Below are positions 15,303 through 23,324 of a DNA stretch of 33,678 nucleotides, piece by piece (the first letter of the stretch is position 1; each line of letters begins with the position of its first letter). The notes beneath the pieces are model-generated. The model worked only from the letters and a program-made list of their open reading frames with translations. It was not told the origin of the DNA and searched no databases. The position numbers and the translations under genes are program-made. The stretch is from Rhodothermales bacterium (GTDB lineage Bacteria > Bacteroidota > Rhodothermia > Rhodothermales > ISCAR-4553), in assembly GCA_026984335.1 (NCBI GenBank), contig JALSSK010000465.1:1-33678 (forward strand), read 5' to 3'.

Positions 15303-16552
15303 CCTTTTTACTCGTCCTGATGCTTTTCACGACGTCGCCCGACACGCTCCGGCTCGACGTGTGTTACCGGGAGGCGGAGGCGCATCATCCGTTGCAGGCG
15401 GAGACCCCGCTTCGCGCGTCCATCGCCGAGCTGAAGGTGCGGAACCTCAACGCGCGTTTTCTGCCGGGCGTCTCGCTCCGGGGGCAGGCCACGTACCAGT
15501 CGAACGTGCCGTCTTTTCCTCTGAGCGCGCCGGGCTTCACGCTGCCGACGATCAGCAAGGATCAGTACCGCGTCTCGATCAACGTGGAGCAGTTGATCTA
15601 TGACGGCGGCCTGACGGCGGGGCAGCGGGCGCTCGAATACGCGCAGCGGGATCTGGCGCAGCAGTCGGTGGCCGTGGAGGTGTACAAGCTGCGGGATCAG
15701 GTGAACGCGGCGTTCTTCGGCGTGCTGGTGCAGCAGGCGCGCGCGGCTTCGCTGGCGGTGCTGGAAGAAGATCTGCGCGCGCGGCTCCGTCGGGTGGAGG
15801 CGCAGGTGGCCTCGGGCGTCGGGATGCGCGCGAACGTGGACGTGCTGACGGTGGAGTTGCTCAAGGTGGCGCAGCAGCAGGCGGAGGTGGACGCGCAGCG
15901 CCGGTCCGCGCTGGCCGTGCTCGGCACGCTGCTCGGACGGCCGCTGCCGGAGGACACGGTGCTGGAGCCGCCGTCGGTGACGGTCGAGGCCGCGCGCCCG
16001 GAGGCGCACCGCCGGCCCGAGTACGGGGCGTTCGAGCTGAACCGGACCCTGCTGGTCGAGCAGGAGCGCCTGGCGGAGCGGCAGACCCGCCCGCGCGTCT
16101 CCGGCTTCGCCGAAGCCGCCTACGGACGCCCCCCCGGCCTCGACATCTTCGAGAACACCTTCCAGCCGTTCTATTCGTTCGGCGTGCGGGTGCAGTGGAA
16201 CTTCTGGGACTGGCGCACGAGCCGCCGCGAGCGTCAGACGCTGGCCCTTCAGCGGCAGGTCGTCGCGGCGCAGGAGGCGGCCTTCACCCGGCAGATCGAC
16301 GTGGCGGCCGAACAGATACGGCACGACGTCGAGCGGCTGGAGGAACTGCTCGAACGGGACGACGAGATCATCGCGCTCCGGGCGCGCATCACGGCGCAGG
16401 CCGCCAGCCGGCTCGAAAACGGCGTCATCACCGCCACCGACTACCTCATCGAACGCAATGCCGAACATCAGGCGCGGCTTACCCGAAGGCTGCACCGGTT
16501 GCAGCTCATCCAGGCCCGCGTCCGGTATCTGACCACGATAGGAGCATCATGA
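15299..16552 (+). CDS. TolC-family outer-membrane efflux channel
   Basis: A 417-residue outer-membrane efflux protein. It starts with a short hydrophobic segment that can serve as a signal peptide (TFLLVLMLFTTS) and then shows the family pattern of two long helical repeats separated by beta-strand segments: SLRGQATYQSN and FYSFGVRVQWNFWDWRTSRRERQTL are typical membrane-strand entry points, and the helical stretches are rich in Ala, Gln, Arg and Glu. It should form the trimeric tunnel through the outer membrane, docking with the membrane-fusion protein encoded next. It overlaps its neighbours by 4 bp at both ends (ATGA), indicating translational coupling. The E. coli ybh operon lacks its own TolC gene, so this locus is more self-contained. 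Confidence 0.88.
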   Translation: MTFLLVLMLFTTSPDTLRLDVCYREAEAHHPLQAETPLRASIAELKVRNLNARFLPGVSLRGQATYQSNVPSFPLSAPGFTLPTISKDQYRVSINVEQLIYDGGLTAGQRALEYAQRDLAQQSVAVEVYKLRDQVNAAFFGVLVQQARAASLAVLEEDLRARLRRVEAQVASGVGMRANVDVLTVELLKVAQQQAEVDAQRRSALAVLGTLLGRPLPEDTVLEPPSVTVEAARPEAHRRPEYGAFELNRTLLVEQERLAERQTRPRVSGFAEAAYGRPPGLDIFENTFQPFYSFGVRVQWNFWDWRTSRRERQTLALQRQVVAAQEAAFTRQIDVAAEQIRHDVERLEELLERDDEIIALRARITAQAASRLENGVITATDYLIERNAEHQARLTRRLHRLQLIQARVRYLTTIGAS

Positions 16553-17490
16553 ACAGACCTCACTTTTTGCCCGGCCGCCTGCCGGTGAACCTCCTTCTCC
16601 CGGCGTTTCTCTTGTTCGCGGGATGGCTCGCGGGTTGCCGGAACGACGAAGCCGTGTCCGACGCCTACGGCAACTTCGAGGCGACGGAGACGCTCATCTC
16701 CTCCGAGGCGACGGGTCGGCTGCTCGCCTTCGACGTCGAGGAGGGGCAACGGCTCGAGGCCGGCGCGGTCGTCGGCCTCGTCGATACGACGCAGCTTGCC
16801 CTTCAGCGCGCGCAGCTTCGCGCCAGCCGCGAGGCGGTGCGGACGAAGCGGCAGGGCGTGCGCGCTCAAATCGCCGTGATCGAAGCGCAGAAAAAGGTCG
16901 CCCTCACCGAGAAGGCGCGTCTCGAGAAGTTGCTCAGGAGCGAGGCCGCGCCCCGCAAACAGTGGGACGACATCCTCGGGCAGATCGACGTGCTCGACCG
17001 CCAGATCCAGTCCGTCCGCACGCAGACGGCCACCATCGAGGCCGAACTTGCGGCGCTCGACGCGCAGATCGACCAGGTGGAGGACCGCCTCGCGCGGAGC
17101 CGCATCGTCAACCCCGTGGCGGGCACGGTGCTCGTCACCTTCGCCGAGCCGCACGAGATGACGGCGGCCGGCAAGCCGCTGTACAAAATCGCCGACCTCG
17201 ACGCGATGGACCTCCGGGCATACGTCAGCGGGGCGCAGTTGCCGCATCTGCGCCTCGGCCGGCGCGTCACCGTGCTCATCGACGAGAACCGGACGGAGAA
17301 CCGCGCGCTCGAAGGCGAAGTCACGTGGATCGCCTCCGAGGCCGAGTTCACGCCGAAGCTGATCCAGACGAAAGAGGAACGCGTCAACCTCGTCTATGCC
17401 TTCAAGGTGCGCGTGCCCAACCCGGACGGCGTGCTCAAGATCGGCATGCCGGGCGAGGTCCGCTTCGCCGCCGAGTCGTCCACTCCCTGA
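16549..17490 (+). CDS. HlyD/YbhG-type membrane-fusion lipoprotein
   Basis: A 313-residue periplasmic adaptor. The start at 16549 (ribosome binding site GGAG at 16541-16544) gives a signal peptide ending in the lipobox LAGC with Cys30, so the protein is probably lipid-anchored. A split biotinyl-lipoyl domain surrounds a coiled-coil hairpin (about residues 80-185, with LQRAQLRASREAV, KARLEKLLRSEAAPRKQWDDI and IEAELAALDAQIDQVEDRL), followed by a beta-barrel domain. RSRIVNPVAGTVLV marks the return into the lipoyl domain. It bridges the inner-membrane ABC pump and the TolC channel. It overlaps the TolC gene by 4 bp. An in-frame extension upstream to 16195 is antifunctional overlap with the TolC gene and was not used. 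Confidence 0.9.
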   Translation: MNRPHFLPGRLPVNLLLPAFLLFAGWLAGCRNDEAVSDAYGNFEATETLISSEATGRLLAFDVEEGQRLEAGAVVGLVDTTQLALQRAQLRASREAVRTKRQGVRAQIAVIEAQKKVALTEKARLEKLLRSEAAPRKQWDDILGQIDVLDRQIQSVRTQTATIEAELAALDAQIDQVEDRLARSRIVNPVAGTVLVTFAEPHEMTAAGKPLYKIADLDAMDLRAYVSGAQLPHLRLGRRVTVLIDENRTENRALEGEVTWIASEAEFTPKLIQTKEERVNLVYAFKVRVPNPDGVLKIGMPGEVRFAAESSTP

Positions 17491-17516
17491 TTCCTCCGCC
17501 CGAACCTGTGGTCGCC

Positions 17517-18452
17517 ATGGATGCCGTCGTCGTCAGGGACATCGCGAAAAGCTTCGGAGCCGTGCGGGCCGTCGTCGGGGTCTCCTTTTCCGTCAGGGAA
17601 GGCGAGCTCTTCGGCTTCATCGGTCCCGACGGCGCGGGGAAGACGACCCTCTTCCGTATGCTCGTGACGTTGCTCCTGCCCGATGCGGGCGAGGCCTTCG
17701 TCGACGGGCTGCACGTGGTGAACGACTACCGCAGGCTCCGGCCCCGGCTCGGCTACATGCCGGGGCGCTTCTCCCTCTACCCCGACCTCAGCGTGGAGGA
17801 GAACCTGAAATTTTTCGCCTCCGTTTTCGGGACGACCGTTGAAGAGAACTACGACCTCGTGAAGGGCATTTACGCGCCGCTCGAACCGTTCAAAGACCGC
17901 GCGGCGGGGAAGCTCTCGGGCGGGATGAAACAGAAGCTGGCCCTCTCTTGCGCGCTCATCCACCGCCCCCGCGTGCTCTTCCTCGACGAGCCCACCACGG
18001 GCGTCGACGCGGTGTCCCGGCAGGAGTTCTGGGAGATGCTCGGGCGGCTGAAGGCTTCCGGCATCACCATCGTCGTCTCCACGCCGTACATGGACGAGGC
18101 GCGGCTGTGCGACCGGGTGGCGCTCATGCAGGGAGGGCGGCTGCTCAGCGTGGACACCCCCGATCGCATCGAGGCGACGTACGATCGACCGCTCTTCGCC
18201 GCGCGCGGTTCCGACCGCTACCGGCTTCTAAAGGCGCTCCGGGCTTATCCGCACGCCTTTTCCGTGTATGCCTTCGGCGACTCCATCCACTACACCGACG
18301 CCCGGGAAACCGCCGACCCGGACGAACTGCGGCAATACCTTCGGGCCAGGGGCTTCGAAGACGCGGAAGTGGAGCCGATCCGGGCGGGCATCGAAGACGT
18401 GTTCATGGCGCTGATGCAGGCGCAGGAGGAGGCGCACGATGGCCATCATTGA
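17517..18452 (+). CDS. ABC-2 exporter ATPase, first subunit, with degenerate Q- and H-loops
   Basis: A 311-residue ATPase corresponding to the N-terminal half of E. coli YbhF. Walker A is GPDGAGKTT (36-44), the signature is an intact LSGGM (133-137), Walker B is LFLDEPT with Glu158. Two switch residues are changed: the Q-loop has Gly83 (MPGRFSLYPD) where the partner has Gln, and the H-loop has Pro190 (VSTPYMDEA) in place of His. The C-terminal part (about 220-311) is an accessory domain of this subfamily. It pairs with the next gene product to drive the two permeases. A GTG at 17508 is an alternative start. It follows the adaptor gene by 26 bp and overlaps the second ATPase by 14 bp. Confidence 0.9.
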   Translation: MDAVVVRDIAKSFGAVRAVVGVSFSVREGELFGFIGPDGAGKTTLFRMLVTLLLPDAGEAFVDGLHVVNDYRRLRPRLGYMPGRFSLYPDLSVEENLKFFASVFGTTVEENYDLVKGIYAPLEPFKDRAAGKLSGGMKQKLALSCALIHRPRVLFLDEPTTGVDAVSRQEFWEMLGRLKASGITIVVSTPYMDEARLCDRVALMQGGRLLSVDTPDRIEATYDRPLFAARGSDRYRLLKALRAYPHAFSVYAFGDSIHYTDARETADPDELRQYLRARGFEDAEVEPIRAGIEDVFMALMQAQEEAHDGHH

Positions 18453-19203
18453 AGTGAACCGGCTCACCCGCGCCTTCGGAGACTTCATCGCGGTGAAGGA
18501 GGTCACCTTTTCCGTCGAGCGCGGAGAGATCTTCGGCTTCCTCGGGGCCAACGGCGCGGGCAAGACGACGTGCATCCGCATGCTCATCGGCCTGCTCGCG
18601 CCCACCTCCGGCGAGGCGCGCGTCGCCGGCTTCGACGTGTACACGCAGCCGGAGCAGATCAAGCGGAACATCGGCTACATGAGCCAGCGCTTCTCCCTCT
18701 ATGAGGACCTGACCGTGCGCGAGAACATCCGATTTTACGGCGGCATCTACGGCCTCTCGAACCGCGCCATCAAGGAGAAGACGGCGGAGCTCCTCGAAGA
18801 ACTCGGCCTGACCGGCGTCCGCGACGAGCGCATCCGATCGCTCCCGCTCGGCTGGCGGCAGAAGCTCGCCTTCTCCGTCGCCATCCTCCACGACCCCGAG
18901 ATCGTCTTTCTCGACGAGCCCACCGGCGGCGTCGATCCGATCATACGGCGGCAGTTCTGGGACCTCATCTATGAGGCGTCGGCGCAGGGCGTGACGGTCT
19001 TCGTCACCACGCATTACATGGACGAAGCCGAATACTGCGACCGCGTGAGCATCATGGTCGACGGGCGCATCGAGGCCATCGGGCCGCCGGGCGAGTTGAA
19101 ACGGAAATTCGGCGTGGACACGATGAACGAGGTCTTTCTCCGACTGGCGCGGGGCGGGGCGGAGACGGCCGCGGAAACAGCGGCACAGGGAGGGGGCGGA
19201 TGA
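18439..19203 (+). CDS. ABC-2 exporter ATPase, second subunit, with altered signature motif
   Basis: A 254-residue ATPase matching the C-terminal half of YbhF. Walker A GANGAGKTT (36-44), Q-loop Gln83 (MSQRFSLYED), Walker B VFLDEPT with Glu160 and H-loop His192 (TTHYMDEA) are all intact. The signature, however, reads LPLGW (135-139) instead of LSGGQ. In the head-to-tail ATPase dimer this would leave one canonical ATP site (this Walker A with the partner's LSGGM) and one degenerate site. The C-terminus ends in a low-complexity Ala/Gly/Glu tail. It overlaps the previous gene by 14 bp and the next by 4 bp. Confidence 0.9.
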   Translation: MAIIEVNRLTRAFGDFIAVKEVTFSVERGEIFGFLGANGAGKTTCIRMLIGLLAPTSGEARVAGFDVYTQPEQIKRNIGYMSQRFSLYEDLTVRENIRFYGGIYGLSNRAIKEKTAELLEELGLTGVRDERIRSLPLGWRQKLAFSVAILHDPEIVFLDEPTGGVDPIIRRQFWDLIYEASAQGVTVFVTTHYMDEAEYCDRVSIMVDGRIEAIGPPGELKRKFGVDTMNEVFLRLARGGAETAAETAAQGGGG

Positions 19204-20306
19204 ACGCATTCAGGGGTTTCGTGCTCAAAGAGTTCTATCACATCCTTCGCGACCGGCGGACGCTCGTGATCCTCTTCGGTATGCCGGTGATTCAGCTCGT
19301 GCTCTTCGGCTTTGCCATCCGGAACGAGGTCAACGACGTGCGCGTGCTGCTCGTCGATCCCTCGGGCGACTACGTGACGCAGGCCATCAAGAGCGAAGTG
19401 CTCGCGTCGCCGTACTTCGAGGGGGTGGGGCATCAGACGCGCGAGATCGGGATCGAACGGACTTTTCAGAAGGGGCGGGCCAAAGAGGCAATCATCTTCG
19501 AACCGGACTTCGCGCATCGCCTCGCCCACGAGGGCGTGGCCCGCGTGCAGGTGCTTACCGACGCCTCGGACCCGAACACGGCGAACACCATCCTCGCCTA
19601 TACGACGTCCATCCTTCAGGATTACCGGCGGCGGCTCGCCTCCGGACCGCCGGGGGGCGTGCGCATCGTGCCGGAGGTGCGGATGCGGTACAACCCCGAA
19701 CTCAAGAGCGTCTTTCTGTTCGTGCCCGGCCTGATCGCGCTCATCCTCATGCTCGTGTGCGCGCTCATGACGTCCATCACCATCACGCGCGAGAAAGAGA
19801 CCGGGACGATGGAGGTGCTCCTCGTTTCGCCCCTGAAGCCGGCGCAGATCATCGTCGGAAAGGTGATCCCGTATCTGGTCATCTCGCTCGCTATCGTCAG
19901 CGTCATCCTGACGCTCGCGCGCGCGGTGTTTCAGGTGCCGATGCGCGGCAGCCTCACGTTGCTGATGCTCGAATGTCTGCTCTTCATCGCGTGCGCGCTT
20001 TCGCTCGGCATCCTCATCTCCACGCGCAGCCGCACGCAACAGACGGCGATGATGGTCTCGCTCTCGGGCCTGCTCCTGCCCACGGTCATCCTCTCCGGCT
20101 TCATCTTCCCCGTCTCGAGCATGCCCGTGCCGCTTCAGATGGTCAGCCACATCGTCCCGGCGAAGTGGTTCCTCATCATCGTGCGGGGGCTCATGATCAA
20201 GGGCGTGAGCTTCGCCGACATCTGGCAGGAAACCCTGGTTCTCGCCGGCATGACCCTGTTCTTCCTTGCCGTCAGCGTCAGAAATTTCAACGATCGGCTC
20301 GCCTGA
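19200..20306 (+). CDS. ABC-2 permease, YbhS-like
   Basis: A 368-residue inner-membrane protein of the ABC-2 exporter family. It has one N-terminal membrane segment (LVILFGMPVIQLVLFGFAI), a large periplasmic domain of about 140 residues starting LLVDPSGDYVTQ, and a C-terminal cluster of about five membrane segments (FLFVPGLIALILMLVCALMT, then VIPYLVISLAIVSVIL, LLMLECLLFIACALSLGIL and so on). The amphipathic coupling region REKETGTMEVLLVSPLKPAQIIVGK between the first two of these is diagnostic. With the following gene product it forms the transmembrane path. It overlaps the ATPase gene by 4 bp. Confidence 0.9.
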   Translation: MNAFRGFVLKEFYHILRDRRTLVILFGMPVIQLVLFGFAIRNEVNDVRVLLVDPSGDYVTQAIKSEVLASPYFEGVGHQTREIGIERTFQKGRAKEAIIFEPDFAHRLAHEGVARVQVLTDASDPNTANTILAYTTSILQDYRRRLASGPPGGVRIVPEVRMRYNPELKSVFLFVPGLIALILMLVCALMTSITITREKETGTMEVLLVSPLKPAQIIVGKVIPYLVISLAIVSVILTLARAVFQVPMRGSLTLLMLECLLFIACALSLGILISTRSRTQQTAMMVSLSGLLLPTVILSGFIFPVSSMPVPLQMVSHIVPAKWFLIIVRGLMIKGVSFADIWQETLVLAGMTLFFLAVSVRNFNDRLA

Positions 20307-20316
20307 GCGCCCTACC

Positions 20317-21441
20317 ATGCGCACCATCCTCTTCCTCTTGCAGAAAGAGTTCTTGCAGATCTTCCGAAACCGGGCGATGCTGCCGATCATCTTCGTGATG
20401 CCGCTCATCCAACTGCTCGTGCTCTCCTTCGCCGCCACGTTCGAGGTGAAGAACACGACCGTGAGCCTGATTGACGAGGATGGGAGCACGACCTCGCGGC
20501 GGCTCGTGGAGCACTTCGAGGCGTCGGGCTACTTCACCGTCGTGCACCGGACCTTCTCCACGGCGGAGGCCGACGCGGCCATGCAGCGCGGCGACGTACG
20601 GATGATCCTCCACATCCCGCCGGACTTCGAGCGCGACCTCCGGCTGACGGGGACCGCCCCCGTTCAACTCATCCTCGACGCACAGGACGGCGCGGCGGCG
20701 GGCGTCGTGCAGGCCTATGCCGCGCGCATCCTCACTGCGTACAGCCGCGACGTCCGGGTCGACTTCGTCGTGCCGCCCCCGGATCCCGTGGCGCAGCCGG
20801 TCATCGACGTGGTGTTCTCTCACTGGTACAACCCGGACCTCAACTATCAATTTTACATGGTCCCGGGCATCCTCGTGCTTCTCGTGACGATGATCGGCAC
20901 GTTCCTCTCGTCGATGAACGTGGTGCGGGAGAAGGAGATCGGCACCATCGAACAGCTCAACGTGACGCCGATCCGGAAGCGGGACTTCATCATCGGGAAG
21001 CTCGTCCCTTTCTGGATACTCGCGCTCGTCGAACTGAGCGCCGGGCTCGTCGTGGCGAAGGTCGTCTTTCACGTGCCGATGCTCGGCAACCTGTGGCTCG
21101 TCTATGGGCTCACCGGCGTGTATCTCGTGGGGATGCTCGGCCTCGGGCTGTGGATCTCGACGATCACGGAGACACAACAGCAGGCGATGTTCATCTCGTG
21201 GTTCATCATGGTCGTCTTTATCCTGATGAGCGGCCTTTTTACGCCGATCGAGAGCATGCCGGGGTGGGCGCAGAAGCTGACGCTGCTCAACCCCATCGCC
21301 TATTTCATCGAGATCATGCGCCGGGTGCTTCTCAAAGGCGCGGGCTTCTGGGACGTGCAGGCGCAGTTCTGGGCGCTGGTCACGTTCGCCGTCATCCTCG
21401 TCACGCTCGCCGTGCGGCAGTATCACAAGGTGAGCGCGTGA
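20317..21441 (+). CDS. ABC-2 permease, YbhR-like
   Basis: A 374-residue paralogue of the preceding permease with the same layout: N-terminal segment (LPIIFVMPLIQLLVLSFAA), periplasmic domain opening with SLIDEDGSTTSRR, the coupling region REKEIGTIEQLNVTPIRKRDFIIGK and five C-terminal membrane segments (for example MFISWFIMVVFILMSGLFTPIESMP). The upstream in-frame ATG at 20266 would overlap the previous gene; the ATG at 20317, 10 bp after its stop, gives the family-typical MRTILFLLQKEFLQIFRN. It is the last gene of the operon and is followed by the repeat element. Confidence 0.9.
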   Translation: MRTILFLLQKEFLQIFRNRAMLPIIFVMPLIQLLVLSFAATFEVKNTTVSLIDEDGSTTSRRLVEHFEASGYFTVVHRTFSTAEADAAMQRGDVRMILHIPPDFERDLRLTGTAPVQLILDAQDGAAAGVVQAYAARILTAYSRDVRVDFVVPPPDPVAQPVIDVVFSHWYNPDLNYQFYMVPGILVLLVTMIGTFLSSMNVVREKEIGTIEQLNVTPIRKRDFIIGKLVPFWILALVELSAGLVVAKVVFHVPMLGNLWLVYGLTGVYLVGMLGLGLWISTITETQQQAMFISWFIMVVFILMSGLFTPIESMPGWAQKLTLLNPIAYFIEIMRRVLLKGAGFWDVQAQFWALVTFAVILVTLAVRQYHKVSA

Positions 21442-21468
21442 GGCGTTTAAAACGTTAGCGCGTTTGTG

Positions 21469-21518
21469 CGTTAAAACGTTAAGCGTGCCGCTGGTCTCCG
21501 AACCTCAACGTTCTAACG
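21469..21518 (+). repeat. Direct repeat copy 1
   Basis: A 50-bp unit starting CGTTAAAACGTTAAGCGTGC and ending AACGTTCTAACG. It matches copy 2 (21548-21596) at 47 of 50 positions. A shorter related start (GCGTTTAAAACGTTAGCG) occurs just upstream at 21443-21460. Confidence 0.85.
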
Positions 21519-21547
21519 GTTCAACGTTCCAATGCCATAACGCATTT

Positions 21548-21596
21548 CGTTAAAACGTAAGCGTGCCGGTGGTTTCCGAACCTCAACGTTCTAACG
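21548..21596 (+). repeat. Direct repeat copy 2
   Basis: A 49-bp copy of the unit at 21469-21518, with one T deleted and two substitutions (C to G and C to T). The start-to-start spacing is 79 bp. Confidence 0.85.
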
Positions 21597-21623
21597 TTCC
21601 AACGCACAAACGCATAAACGCTC

Positions 21624-23318
21624 GTGCCTGTTCTTTTTACCATAGAAACCGGGGCGGTGCGGCTGGTGTGGAGCCGGACGCGGGCGAAGCCTCCGGCCGT
21701 CGCGCCGGCGGGGGAGGCGGAGCCGTCCGTTCCGGAGGCGCGCGCGCTCCGGCCGGGCGTGACGCCGGTGGTCGAGACGCGGGCGGAGGCGCGTCTCTTC
21801 GAGCAGACCGACTATATGCTTCTCGTGCGAAGCCGGAAGGGGGCGCGTGTGGCCGTGCGCCATCGAGATCCGGCGCTCGCGCGTGGATTGCATGCCTCCG
21901 AGGACGGGCGCATCGTGCACGGGGCGGTCAACTTCGGCGCGCAGGTGGGGGAGAGCCGCTTCGTCGTCGAGGTGGACGGCGCGCCGCACGTCGCCTTCAC
22001 CGTCGAGGTGTTCCCGTCGAAGCTCGACTACCGCCGCGACTATGAGGCGATCCGGGCCGATGTGGAGGAGATCGCCGAGGGGCTGGCGTTCGAGTACCTG
22101 CGGGCGACGGTTCGCCCGGCGCATCCCGTGGCGACGCGGCATCCGGATGCGGCGGCGTGGGCCACGCTCCTCCGCCACGTCCTCGGCGAGATCGAGCGCG
22201 CGCTCGACTACGTGGCGCGGCATCCCCGGTGGAGCCTCTCGCGTGCGACCGAGCCGGTGCGCGCCGAGCGCATCCGCCGTTCGGACACCGCCGTGCTTCG
22301 GGCCGTGCGCAAGGGCGGCGGGCACGGCGCTTTTCAGACGATACGCGCCGGCGTCGCGGTGCGGCGGCGGCTCCCGGCGCGCCGGGCCGTGTACACGCTC
22401 GACGCGCCCGAGCACCGGTGGCTCGCCGCGCAGCTCCGGCAGGTCCGGGCGCGGCTGGCCCGCGTCATCGCCGAAGAGCGCCGCCGTCGTCCGGGCCTTC
22501 GCCATGCACAGGCGCTCCGGGAGCTCGATGACATGGAGCGGCGCGCGGCGCGCCTGGCCGCCCTCGAGCCGTGGCGCGACCTCGAAGCCGGGGCGCCCGC
22601 GCCGCCCACGCTCCGCCTCCTGACCGCGCCCGGCTATCGCGAGGCCTATCAGGCGTGCCTGCTCCTGCGCCGGGGGCTCACGCTCGAAGGCGGCCCGCTC
22701 GCGCTCAGCCTCAAGGACCTCCACCTCCTTTACGAATACTGGTGTTTTCTCACGCTCGTCCGGCTTGCGGCGGAGATGACGGGCGCGGGCCTGCCCGCCC
22801 CACAGCTTCTCACCGTCGAGCGGCACGGGCTGCGGTTGCAGCTCCGGCGCGGGCAGGCGCAGACCGTCGCGTTCCCGCTCGCGGGCGGGCGGCGGCTCGC
22901 GATCACGTACAACCCGCGCTTCGGCGGCAAGGGCTACCTCGTGCCCCAGCAGCCCGACCTCGTGCTCACCCTCGGGGGCCCCGGCGCGCCGCCCATCCGC
23001 TACGTCCTCGACGCCAAATACCGCCTCGACGCCTCGCCCGCCTACGTCCGGCGCTTCGGCATTCCCGGCCCGCCCGCCGACGCGCTCAACGCGCTCCACC
23101 GCTACCGCGACGCCATCCTCGACCGGGACCGGCAGGGGCGCACCGTCGTGCAGGCGGCGGCGCTCTATCCGTACCGCGAACCGGAGCCGGGAACGTATGC
23201 CGCCGCCCGCCACGGGCAGGCGCTCGAAGAGGTCGGCGTCGGCGCGATCCCGCTTTTGCCCGGCGCGACGACGCACCTCGAAGCCTGGCTGCGCGGCGTC
23301 CTCACAGGCAACGGCTGA
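21624..23318 (+). CDS. DUF2357 / PD-(D/E)XK nuclease-like protein, without a partner ATPase
   Basis: A 564-residue protein with the features of the DUF2357-DUF524 (PDDEXK_7) family. The N-terminal half contains the beta-rich region and long Arg-rich helices (about 250-320). The C-terminal half has the nuclease core: Pro444-Asp445 in QQPDLVLTL and Asp463-Ala464-Lys465 in RYVLDAKYRLD, the spaced P-D and D-x-K pattern, preceded by LKDLHLLYEYWCFLTL. Family members are commonly encoded beside an AAA+ McrB-like GTPase and are thought to act as McrC-like restriction nucleases. No such partner is in this window: upstream is the efflux operon and the repeat, downstream a minus-strand gene. The start is a GTG 10 bp after the repeat element and has no clear ribosome binding site, so the exact N-terminus is uncertain. 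Confidence 0.75.
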   Translation: MPVLFTIETGAVRLVWSRTRAKPPAVAPAGEAEPSVPEARALRPGVTPVVETRAEARLFEQTDYMLLVRSRKGARVAVRHRDPALARGLHASEDGRIVHGAVNFGAQVGESRFVVEVDGAPHVAFTVEVFPSKLDYRRDYEAIRADVEEIAEGLAFEYLRATVRPAHPVATRHPDAAAWATLLRHVLGEIERALDYVARHPRWSLSRATEPVRAERIRRSDTAVLRAVRKGGGHGAFQTIRAGVAVRRRLPARRAVYTLDAPEHRWLAAQLRQVRARLARVIAEERRRRPGLRHAQALRELDDMERRAARLAALEPWRDLEAGAPAPPTLRLLTAPGYREAYQACLLLRRGLTLEGGPLALSLKDLHLLYEYWCFLTLVRLAAEMTGAGLPAPQLLTVERHGLRLQLRRGQAQTVAFPLAGGRRLAITYNPRFGGKGYLVPQQPDLVLTLGGPGAPPIRYVLDAKYRLDASPAYVRRFGIPGPPADALNALHRYRDAILDRDRQGRTVVQAAALYPYREPEPGTYAAARHGQALEEVGVGAIPLLPGATTHLEAWLRGVLTGNG

Positions 23319-23324
23319 GCGCCT

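Larger units (their letters stand above)
21460..21613. repeat. MITE-like or stem-loop repeat element with terminal inverted repeats
   Basis: A 154-bp non-coding block ends in inverted repeats: 21460-21481 pairs with 21592-21613 at 20 of 22 positions, and the outer 13 bp are perfect (GCGTTTGTGCGTT against AACGCACAAACGC). Inside lie two near-identical direct copies and many AACGTT palindromes. It fills most of the gap between the permease and nuclease genes. No transposase and no clear target-site duplication is visible, so it may be a mobile miniature element or a structured intergenic repeat. Confidence 0.6.

Noticed and set aside
21443-21623. Repeat block read as a CRISPR array
   Set aside because: Only two full copies, imperfect, with palindromic internal structure and no cas genes nearby.
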